A model generated the notes under the pieces. That model saw only the letters and a program-made list of their open reading frames with translations. It was not told where the DNA came from and made no database searches. From positions 1 through 43,076 of the forward strand of contig NZ_MBPN01000039.1 of assembly GCF_001695625.1 (NCBI RefSeq): a stretch of DNA of 43,076 bases. Direction: 5' to 3'. This stretch comes from Pseudomonas defluvii. Lineage in GTDB: Bacteria > Pseudomonadota > Gammaproteobacteria > Pseudomonadales > Pseudomonadaceae. Position numbers and translations under genes: made by a program. The number at the start of each line of letters is the position of its first letter. Positions within the stretch are counted from its first letter, which is position 1. Positions 18,692-25,907 of this stretch are shown here, piece after piece.

Positions 18692-20086
18692 ATGCAAGCC
18701 GTGCCATCTAAAGAACTCAAGGCGTTGCTGCGCCTGGCCGGGCCGCTGATCGCCTCTCAGTTGGCACACATGCTGATGCTGCTGACCGACACCCTGATGA
18801 TGGCCAGGATCAGCCCGCAGGCCTTGGCCGGGGGTGGGCTGGGTGCCGCGAGCTATTCCTTCGTGTCGATTTTCTGCCTGGGGGTGATTGCCGCTGTCGG
18901 CACGTTAGTTGCCATTCGCAAGGGTGCTGGCGATACCGAAGGTGCCACGCGTCTGACCCAGGCGGGCTTGTGGCTGGGTTGGGTGATGGCACTGGTTGCC
19001 GCATTGGTGCTGTGGAACCTGTCGCCGGTGCTGTTGCTGCTTGGCCAGACACCCGACAACGTCGAGGCCGCCAGCCAGTTCCTGCTGTTGTTGCCCTTCG
19101 CCCTGCCCGGCTACCTGACCTTTATGGCCTTGCGGGGTTTCACCAGTGCGTTGGGGCGTTCAGCGCCGGTGATGGTCATCAGCCTGGTCGGCACCGTGCT
19201 CAACTTCCTGCTCAACTATGCGCTGATCGAAGGCCTGTTCGGCCTGCCAAAACTCGGGCTGGTAGGGATCGGGCTGGTCACGGCCATCGTCGCCACCGGC
19301 ATGGCGGTGGCGCTGGCCCTGCATATTCATTGGCACCCGGCCTATGACGCCTATGCCATCCGCCACCGCTTGAGCCGACCATCCTGGCCTGCCTTGAGCG
19401 AGTTGTGGCGGCTTGGCCTGCCGATTGGCGGCACCTACACGGTAGAAGTCGGGCTGTTCGCCTTTGCGGCGCTGTGCATGGGCACCATGGGCAGTACCGA
19501 GCTGGCAGCACACCAGATTGCCCTGCAGATCGTTTCAACAGCGTTCATGATCCCGGCAGGGCTGTCCTATGCCGTGACCATGCGGGTCGGCCTGCATTTT
19601 GGTGCCGATAACCTGCGTGCTGCGCGGCTTGCCGGGCGAGTCGGGATCGGGTTTGGCGCCTCGCTGATGCTGGCGTTTGCGGTGTTGTTCTGGCTGCTGC
19701 CAGAAGCCTTGGTCGGGCTGTTCCTCGACCAGGGTGATCCGGCGTTCGCTGAAGTCATTCAATTGGCGGTCAGCCTGCTGATGGTTGCCGCCTGGTTCGA
19801 GCTGTTCGATGGCACCCAGACCATTGCCATGGGCTCAATCCGCGGCCTGAAGGACGCCAAGACCACCTTCCTGATTGGCTTTGTCTGCTATTGGCTGATT
19901 GGTGCACCTGCCGCCTGGGTTTTCGCTTTCCCGCTCGACGGCGGAGCCGTCGGTGTCTGGTGGGGCCTGGCATTGGGGTTGGCATGCGCCGCAATCTGCC
20001 TGACCCTGGCATTCGAGTGGCGGATGAAACGCATGCTGGGGGTACCAGTGGAAACCCGACTTGCCAGTGGTGCAGGCGCTGTATAA
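18692..20086 (+). CDS. MATE family efflux protein (NorM-like)
   Basis: 464-residue inner-membrane exporter with about twelve membrane helices in two similar halves, in the NorM/PmpM size range. Typical segments are RLAGPLIASQLAHMLMLLTD at the start of TM1 and LPIGGTYTVEVGLFAFAALC at the start of the second half. MATE proteins export cationic drugs or metabolites using Na+ or H+ gradients; the substrate is unknown here. The ATG at 18692 has AGGA about nine bases upstream; longer in-frame starts would run into the LysR promoter region. The stop faces the 3' end of the next minus-strand gene. Confidence 0.92.
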   Translation: MQAVPSKELKALLRLAGPLIASQLAHMLMLLTDTLMMARISPQALAGGGLGAASYSFVSIFCLGVIAAVGTLVAIRKGAGDTEGATRLTQAGLWLGWVMALVAALVLWNLSPVLLLLGQTPDNVEAASQFLLLLPFALPGYLTFMALRGFTSALGRSAPVMVISLVGTVLNFLLNYALIEGLFGLPKLGLVGIGLVTAIVATGMAVALALHIHWHPAYDAYAIRHRLSRPSWPALSELWRLGLPIGGTYTVEVGLFAFAALCMGTMGSTELAAHQIALQIVSTAFMIPAGLSYAVTMRVGLHFGADNLRAARLAGRVGIGFGASLMLAFAVLFWLLPEALVGLFLDQGDPAFAEVIQLAVSLLMVAAWFELFDGTQTIAMGSIRGLKDAKTTFLIGFVCYWLIGAPAAWVFAFPLDGGAVGVWWGLALGLACAAICLTLAFEWRMKRMLGVPVETRLASGAGAV

Positions 20087-20112
20087 ACAGGCAACCTCAT
20101 GCAGGGCAATAC

Positions 20113-21024
20113 TCAGGCTTCGTGCTCGCCTTCAATCGCCTGGGCCTGAATTGCCGCTTTGCCATGTATGGCCGAATAAGTGCACAGTTGCTGCAGGCGC
20201 CGCTCTAGCTCCATCAGCAGCCGATTACGCGTGCTCAGTACTTCGCTCTTGTTGAAGAAACCGGGCTCAACCGTATAGATGTTGAACATCTGATTGATCT
20301 CCGCCGGGGCAGCAATGATGAAATTTTCAGCGGAGCTGTGGTTGTAGAGCGCAACCATTTCCCCGGTCTGGCTCTGCGCCGCTCGAACAAACAGCATGGT
20401 AATGTCCTGGCCTTCGCGTATCCGCACGGCCTTGTCAGCGAACTGGAAGCAGGCCTCTTTTCCATCGCGCAACTTCACCCAGAACTCGTGCTCTTGTACG
20501 TTGCGGCTGCTGACGTAGGACGATGACGAGCTACTCCCGGTCGAGCCGTAGCCATTAATGAGATAACCACCGCTGGAGTGATGCGAGTGGCCAGCGGCCA
20601 AGTGCACCTGGTTACGCTTCTGGGTGTCCAGTACCTGCCCGGTCACGACGAAGAAGTAGAACTGGCGCCCATAGTGGTTGAACGGTTCGTCGATGAAGTT
20701 CACATCTTCGGGTGACAGGCTGATGTCGTACATGGTCCGGATCATTTCATCGCGGGCGGCTTTGTCGTGCTTGGCCTGCTCCTGAAGTTCGGCGCGCCGA
20801 ACCTTGGCATCATCAATGGCCTTGAGTGCTTGAGCCTTCAGCACCGGTGTTTTTTCCTGAGCATAGGCCGCAGCCTTTTCACCGGCTTCTTTCAGCACCG
20901 GCGCGGCCTTCTGCCCTGCTTCAACGGCGAGGTCCTTGGCTTTGTTCAGTGCCTGAGCAGCCTTGGCGGCCAATTCAGGGTTGGCGTTGACAGCTTTTTG
21001 CTTCAGCTCATCCCAGAGACTCAT
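20113..21024 (-). CDS. Unrecognised protein divergent from the srf operon
   Basis: 303 residues, not recognised. Residues 1-100 are an alanine/lysine-rich amphipathic helical region (repeated NKAKDLA / EAGQKAA / EAGEKAA motifs, LEA-like). Then comes a globular beta-rich part: YGRQFYFFVVTGQVLDTQKR, a low-complexity HSHHSSGGYLINGYGSTGSS stretch with a polyserine run (about 145-170), HEFWVKLRDGKEACFQF, and IREGQDITMLFV, which looks like a small beta-barrel or PH-like fold. The C-terminus is helical. No signal peptide or membrane helix, so probably cytoplasmic. It is divergent from srfA across about 340 bases and may belong to the same system. Function unknown. Confidence 0.8.
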   Translation of the reverse strand: MSLWDELKQKAVNANPELAAKAAQALNKAKDLAVEAGQKAAPVLKEAGEKAAAYAQEKTPVLKAQALKAIDDAKVRRAELQEQAKHDKAARDEMIRTMYDISLSPEDVNFIDEPFNHYGRQFYFFVVTGQVLDTQKRNQVHLAAGHSHHSSGGYLINGYGSTGSSSSSSYVSSRNVQEHEFWVKLRDGKEACFQFADKAVRIREGQDITMLFVRAAQSQTGEMVALYNHSSAENFIIAAPAEINQMFNIYTVEPGFFNKSEVLSTRNRLLMELERRLQQLCTYSAIHGKAAIQAQAIEGEHEA

Positions 21025-21267
21025 CGTCTATCCCTTTTTAATGCTGCATCAATGAAAAGGCCATCTACAGACGACCTGACAATCGGAAAACCGTAACCGT
21101 CAACCAGAGGGTATGCCGGGCAGTCTACAGGCACTTATGGACCGCGGCGATCCACGCCACACGATCACGCTAGCACACTGCTGGGATGCGCCAGGCCGCG
21201 AAAAACGTGCCCTCCAGCGTGAAATCACCCATTAGACAAGCCAATAGCACTTTGCCACCCATTTGAA

Positions 21268-21297
21268 TTGACGGCGTGTCGAGTTTGCCGTTAGTGT
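21268..21297 (+). promoter_or_regulatory. Possible sigma-70 promoter of the srf operon
   Basis: TTGACG (21268-21273) and TAGTGT (21292-21297) are separated by 18 bases. Transcription would start near 21304, just before the dyad at 21308-21335 and about 60 bases before the srfA ATG. The -35 is good and the -10 is weak. Confidence 0.3.
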
Positions 21298-21307
21298 GGC
21301 TGCACTT

Positions 21308-21335
21308 TTTGAGTGCCATCAATGGGGCACTCAAA
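21308..21335. promoter_or_regulatory. Ten-base perfect dyad upstream of srfA
   Basis: TTTGAGTGCC and GGCACTCAAA are exact inverses with an eight-base spacer. No T-tract follows on either strand, so a terminator is unlikely. Its place at or just after the expected transcription start, 28 bases before the srfA ATG, fits a repressor operator or a 5' UTR hairpin. Confidence 0.5.
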
Positions 21336-21363
21336 TACTTATGGATGAGTGATCAAGGTAGGG

Positions 21364-22809
21364 ATGATGCGCGGAGTACTGCTACGTAGCGGCAAAAGTG
21401 AAGATTTCACCGCACTAGGAGAAACAGGCCAACCGGTGTACCGGGCAGCGCTGCAATTGCGCGAGGCTATCCGCCGCAAGAACCCCGACCAACCTGAACT
21501 GGTCGAGCACCTCGCCATTCCGCAAACCGACGAGCGCGGCAGTACCATCGATTGGTACAGCGATCGGCCGGGTGATGTAATCCCCTGGAGCAGCGCAACC
21601 GAAGAAGAACGGGCACCCGCCCGTGCTCAACTGGAAGTGCTGCAACGCAAGATCGATGAGCTCAGCAATGACCTGCTGGGCCTTGATGCCGACGGTCAGC
21701 CGCTTCCCGGCAGCAAGCCAGGCGCTCAGGGTGATCGGACGGTGTTCGGCAAGCTGCTGACCTGCGTGGTGCCATTTCCCGACGAGAATTTCGTGTACCT
21801 GGTTGATGGTCGGCCAGTCCTGACGTTCTGGGGCTTCGTCCACGCGGGTGCCGAGCGCAGCCGCCAGCCACTGCATTGCCTCTACCCAAGCACAGCCAAA
21901 GTTGCCGAGCCGGCACCACCAGCACCGGTCGCACCGCTGGCGGCACCCGCCGCAGCACCATTGCTCAGCCAGGCAACCAAGCCATCCTGGTGGCGCCGCT
22001 GGTGGTGGTTACTGCCGTTGTTGCTGTTGCTCCTGCTGTTACTGCTGTTTGGCCTGCGTGGCTGCCTGCCCAACGCTGCGCTGCCAGGCTTGCCAGGTAT
22101 GCCGCAGGTTGAAGTACCGTCTATGAATGTGCCCTCCTTGAATGGGCAACCCGGCGTCACCCTGCCCGGCGGCGCAGTCTCAGCGGGTAACGGGCTGAAC
22201 GTTTCTGGCAGCACAGTGGGCATGCCAAATACCGCGCCAGGCAGCGTAGCTGCACCAGCCAATGAAGGTGCCGGTACAGGCTCCGCCGCCAACACCGCGC
22301 CGGAGCCCACCACTGCGCCACCAGCAGCGCCGGACGAGGCACCTGCCAGTGCGGCACAAACGCCGCCCGCAAACGCAGGGGCACCCGCCAACGCCCCATC
22401 GACACAACTACCGGCGCTTGCGGAAGGCACCCAGCCTTCGCCGCTACTGAGTATTCCTGCAGATGCCGCAGACGGTACGGCCAACTTCCTCAACGGCGAC
22501 TGGAGCGGTGCCGGCATCCAGGAAGTCGGCACCGGTAAGCCGCTGCGTCTGAAGTATGACTTCCAGGACGGCAAAGGTAACGCCACGGTCAGCCGCTCTG
22601 ACGGCGTGCGTTGCAGCGCTCCGGTGGTCGCGGCAATGAACGGCGGCAATCTGTCGATCAATAGCGATGGTCAGGCCGCCTGTGCCGATGGCAGCAGCTA
22701 TGACCTGCCCCAAGTGAACTGCAAACCAGGCGCCCAGCACATCGCCGACTGCAGCGGTAGCTACGGCACCGAAGCGTTCCCGATGCTGATGAAGCAAGCC
22801 GGCCAATAA
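21364..22809 (+). CDS. srfA: SrfA-like inner-membrane protein
   Basis: 481 residues, resembling SrfA of the enterobacterial srfABC locus, as judged from its N-terminus (LLRSGKSEDFTALGETGQPV) and from SrfB and SrfC following it. Residues 1-165 are cytosolic and include VYLVDGRPVLTFWGF (about 144-158). A Pro/Ala linker leads to a tryptophan/arginine-flanked membrane helix of about 20 residues, mostly leucine (about 213-232). Next is a long Pro/Ala/Thr-rich stretch (about 255-365) and a periplasmic C-terminal domain with paired cysteines (VRCSAP, AACADG, VNCKPG, ADCSGS). AAGG lies five bases before ATG 21364 and eight before ATG 21367; either could start. First gene of the operon. Molecular role unknown. 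Confidence 0.75.
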   Translation: MMRGVLLRSGKSEDFTALGETGQPVYRAALQLREAIRRKNPDQPELVEHLAIPQTDERGSTIDWYSDRPGDVIPWSSATEEERAPARAQLEVLQRKIDELSNDLLGLDADGQPLPGSKPGAQGDRTVFGKLLTCVVPFPDENFVYLVDGRPVLTFWGFVHAGAERSRQPLHCLYPSTAKVAEPAPPAPVAPLAAPAAAPLLSQATKPSWWRRWWWLLPLLLLLLLLLLFGLRGCLPNAALPGLPGMPQVEVPSMNVPSLNGQPGVTLPGGAVSAGNGLNVSGSTVGMPNTAPGSVAAPANEGAGTGSAANTAPEPTTAPPAAPDEAPASAAQTPPANAGAPANAPSTQLPALAEGTQPSPLLSIPADAADGTANFLNGDWSGAGIQEVGTGKPLRLKYDFQDGKGNATVSRSDGVRCSAPVVAAMNGGNLSINSDGQAACADGSSYDLPQVNCKPGAQHIADCSGSYGTEAFPMLMKQAGQ

Positions 22810-22826
22810 CACGAGAAGCGCAGAAG

Positions 22827-25800
22827 ATGTTGCCTGAAATCACCCAGTTCGAAGAAACGGTCACGCTGATCAGCGATACCGGCATTCAGTTTATGGACTT
22901 CGCCCTGCGCCTGGGCCCAGATGGCGAGCAAGCCGGCAAATTCGTGCAGCTCAACAACGGTCTGGTACCTACGCGCCTGTTGTGGTCCAAGGAATACAAG
23001 GATTTCTACGAACCGGAGCCCGACAAAGTCGTGCCGGTAGAGTTCGACTCCAGCGAAGACAACCACTTCCGACTGAGCATGGAAGAAAGCCTGAAGCTGT
23101 TTGACGGCATCTGGCTGCCCATTCCGTTTCTGCGCTTCATGCCGCCCTATCGCTTCGACGAGGGGCCGAACAACTGGTCGCGGATGCGCCTGATCAAACT
23201 GGCCGAGCCCGATATTGACGGCAATACGCACCGTCTCACGCTGGCCTTTGACAGCCGTATCATGCCGTCCGTCAGCGGCACCGCCTACCTGGCGCCAAAC
23301 GAAGAAGACGTGCGCTCTGGTGTGGCCTTCAAGATCGCCTGCAGCGCCCGCGAGTACGGCTGGTTCCTGACTCACAGCTGGATCCGCGAGTGGCTCAGTG
23401 AGCTGTATGCCGAAGCCCGTGCAGACTGGACCCGCGAGCGCCTGGACAAAGACCTCAAGGGCAACCGCCACCTCGGGCATTACCTGAACCTGCTAAGCCT
23501 GCTGCGCCGCCCGACACCTGCAGAGCAGAGCACAGAAAAGCCCAAGGTCGAAATCCCCGAGATCAAGGTCGTCGCCAATGACGCCTTGGGCGTTGTGCGC
23601 CCGATTCCGGTGGACCTGGTGCTGGACGTCGGCAACTCACGCACCTGCGGCATTCTGATCGAAGATCATGGCCAGTCGGGTTCGGGCATGAAGCACAACT
23701 ATGTGCTGGAGCTGCGCGACCTCAGTGAGCCCGAGAAGATCTACAACCAGGCCTTTGAGAGCCGCGTCGAATTTGCCCAGGCCTATTTCGGCAAGGACCA
23801 TTTCTCGGTCAAGAGCGGCCGTCACAATGCCTTCCAGTGGGCCACGATTGCCCGTGTCGGCGGCGAGGCCGGACGCTTGGCCAGCCGCCGTCGCGGCACC
23901 GAAGGTTCCACCGGCCTGTCCAGCCCGAAACGTTACCTGTGGGATGAGAAGGCCTATGGTCATGGCTGGCGCTTCAACGCTTCGTATGTCAAAACCGACA
24001 AGGAGCCGCTGGCGACCGCCGCACCTTTCTCGCACTTGATCAATGACCTCGGCCAGGCGCTGTACCTGCCGCCAAAGAACGACATGCCGGTGTTCACACC
24101 GCGCTATTCCCGCAGCAGCCTGATGACGTTCATGCTGGCCGAGGTGGTCACCCAGGCGCTGTCGCAGATCAACAGCCCGGCCCAGCGTTCACGCCAGGGC
24201 CATGCGCGGGTACCGCGCCAGCTCAATAGCATCACCCTCACCGTACCGCCAGGCATGCCGCAGGCCGAACGCAGCATCCTCAACAACCGTATGAACGAGG
24301 CCGTCGGCCTGGTGTGGAAGAGCCTTGGCTGGCATGAGGGCGAGAGCAACCCGTTCAAGGACAAGTCGGTCAAGCCGCTCACACCGCTGCCGAGCATTCG
24401 CGTTGAATGGGACGAGGCCAGCTGCGGGCAACTGGTGTACCTGTACAACGAGGTCAACGAGAACTTCGCCGGGCACCCGGAAGAGTTTTTCGCAGCCCTG
24501 GCGCGCCCGGACAAAAGTGAAACCGAGCAGATCACCCTGGCCACCATCGACATTGGTGGCGGCACCACGGATCTGGTGATCACCGACTACCACCTGGACC
24601 GTGGCAGCAACGGCGGCACAGGCAGTAACGTACACATTGTGCCCAGCCAGCGCTTCCGCGACGGATTCAAGATCGCGGGCGACGACATCCTCCTGGACGT
24701 CATTCAAGAGTTCATCCTGCCCAGTTTCAAGCAGGCGCTGCAGAACGCCGGGGTATATGCCCCGGATGCCCTGATGTCGCGCCTGTGCGGCAACGGCGAT
24801 GCCAGCGCCCAGGAGCGGATTCTGCGTCAGCAGCTCAACCTGCAGGTGTTCATGCCGCTGGGTCTGGCGTTGCTCAAAGCCTACGAGCAGTACGACCCCG
24901 AAACCCCAGTGGAGGTTGTTGAGCGCTCATGGCAAGAAGTACTGGGCGATGCTGTTGTCAACGACAGCGTGCTGGAGTACGTGTATGCCGCCGTGCGCCG
25001 TGATGTTGGCCGTGACGGCACCCTGGACCTGCTGAAAACCCCTATCGCTTTTGACCTCGAACAGGTACATACGGCGTTCCTCGGTGGCCAGATCAACATC
25101 ACCAAGATCCTCGCCGAACTGTGCGAAGTGATTTTCCACTACCCCTGTGACGCACTGTTGCTGACCGGCCGCCCGTCGCGCCTGCCGGGCATTCAAGCCT
25201 TCATTCGCCAGCGCTTGCCACTGCCACCGGGGCGCATTCTGCCACTGCAGAACTACCGTACTGGTGGTTGGTACCCGTTCCACAAAAACGGCCTGATCGA
25301 CGACCCGAAAAGTACCGCCTCGGTGGGAGCAATGATCTGCCTGCTGTGCTCCAAGCACAGTGTGCCGAACTTCTACTTCCGCACGGCAGCACTCAAACCG
25401 TACTCGACCATCAAGCACTTCGGCCAGATTGATAACGCCGGCACTATCAAACACGGTGACGTGCTCTACCACAACCTGACCTCCGACAAAGGCCGCATTC
25501 AACTGCCAATCGTGGGCGAAGGTGAACAACGCGGTACGCCGTGGCTGGAAATGCGCGGCGACATGCACCTGGGTTACCGCCAACTGGCCGCCGAGCGCTG
25601 GTCCGCATCGCCACTCTACACGCTGCGTTTTACCGCCAGGGGCAGTCGTAACTTCTCAAGCGCCATCGGCAAGGGCGGTGAAACGCCGGTGCTGCGCATT
25701 CGTCTGGCCGTGGACGAGCCTTCGGACCAACTGCTGGAGCAGGGCCTGATCAGCGACAAGCTGGTCATCGCTGAGCTGCAATCGAATATCCAGGATGCCG

Positions 25801-25907
25801 ATTTCGATTTTGAAAGGGATCTTGAGCTCTCACTCAATACCATGCCGACCATGAGCCTGAGTGACAGTGACTATTGGCTCGACAGCGGGAACGTCAAAGG
25901 AAAATGA
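22827..25907 (+). CDS. srfB: SrfB-like actin/Hsp70-fold ATPase
   Basis: 1,026 residues, the size of SrfB proteins. Three nucleotide-binding motifs of the actin/Hsp70/FtsA superfamily are readable: phosphate-1 LVLDVGNSRTCGILIED (Asp267), phosphate-2 IDIGGGTTDLVITDY (Asp575) and an adenosine motif LLTGRPSRLPGIQAF (about 778-792). Residues 1-255 precede the ATPase fold and are not recognised; the last 200 look beta-rich. No signal or membrane helix, so cytosolic. It begins 17 bases after srfA and ends in an ATGA overlap with srfC. Expected to hydrolyse ATP or polymerise, but client and role are unknown. 'Virulence factor' labels for this family come from early Salmonella work and say little about function. 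Confidence 0.85.
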   Translation: MLPEITQFEETVTLISDTGIQFMDFALRLGPDGEQAGKFVQLNNGLVPTRLLWSKEYKDFYEPEPDKVVPVEFDSSEDNHFRLSMEESLKLFDGIWLPIPFLRFMPPYRFDEGPNNWSRMRLIKLAEPDIDGNTHRLTLAFDSRIMPSVSGTAYLAPNEEDVRSGVAFKIACSAREYGWFLTHSWIREWLSELYAEARADWTRERLDKDLKGNRHLGHYLNLLSLLRRPTPAEQSTEKPKVEIPEIKVVANDALGVVRPIPVDLVLDVGNSRTCGILIEDHGQSGSGMKHNYVLELRDLSEPEKIYNQAFESRVEFAQAYFGKDHFSVKSGRHNAFQWATIARVGGEAGRLASRRRGTEGSTGLSSPKRYLWDEKAYGHGWRFNASYVKTDKEPLATAAPFSHLINDLGQALYLPPKNDMPVFTPRYSRSSLMTFMLAEVVTQALSQINSPAQRSRQGHARVPRQLNSITLTVPPGMPQAERSILNNRMNEAVGLVWKSLGWHEGESNPFKDKSVKPLTPLPSIRVEWDEASCGQLVYLYNEVNENFAGHPEEFFAALARPDKSETEQITLATIDIGGGTTDLVITDYHLDRGSNGGTGSNVHIVPSQRFRDGFKIAGDDILLDVIQEFILPSFKQALQNAGVYAPDALMSRLCGNGDASAQERILRQQLNLQVFMPLGLALLKAYEQYDPETPVEVVERSWQEVLGDAVVNDSVLEYVYAAVRRDVGRDGTLDLLKTPIAFDLEQVHTAFLGGQINITKILAELCEVIFHYPCDALLLTGRPSRLPGIQAFIRQRLPLPPGRILPLQNYRTGGWYPFHKNGLIDDPKSTASVGAMICLLCSKHSVPNFYFRTAALKPYSTIKHFGQIDNAGTIKHGDVLYHNLTSDKGRIQLPIVGEGEQRGTPWLEMRGDMHLGYRQLAAERWSASPLYTLRFTARGSRNFSSAIGKGGETPVLRIRLAVDEPSDQLLEQGLISDKLVIAELQSNIQDADFDFERDLELSLNTMPTMSLSDSDYWLDSGNVKGK

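Larger units (their letters stand above)
21025..21363. other. Divergent intergenic region upstream of the srf operon
   Basis: 339 bases with no coding potential. It must carry the promoters of the 303-residue protein (minus strand) and of the srf operon (plus strand). A plausible plus-strand promoter (21268-21297) and a strong dyad (21308-21335) are listed separately. Nothing else stands out. Confidence 0.6.
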
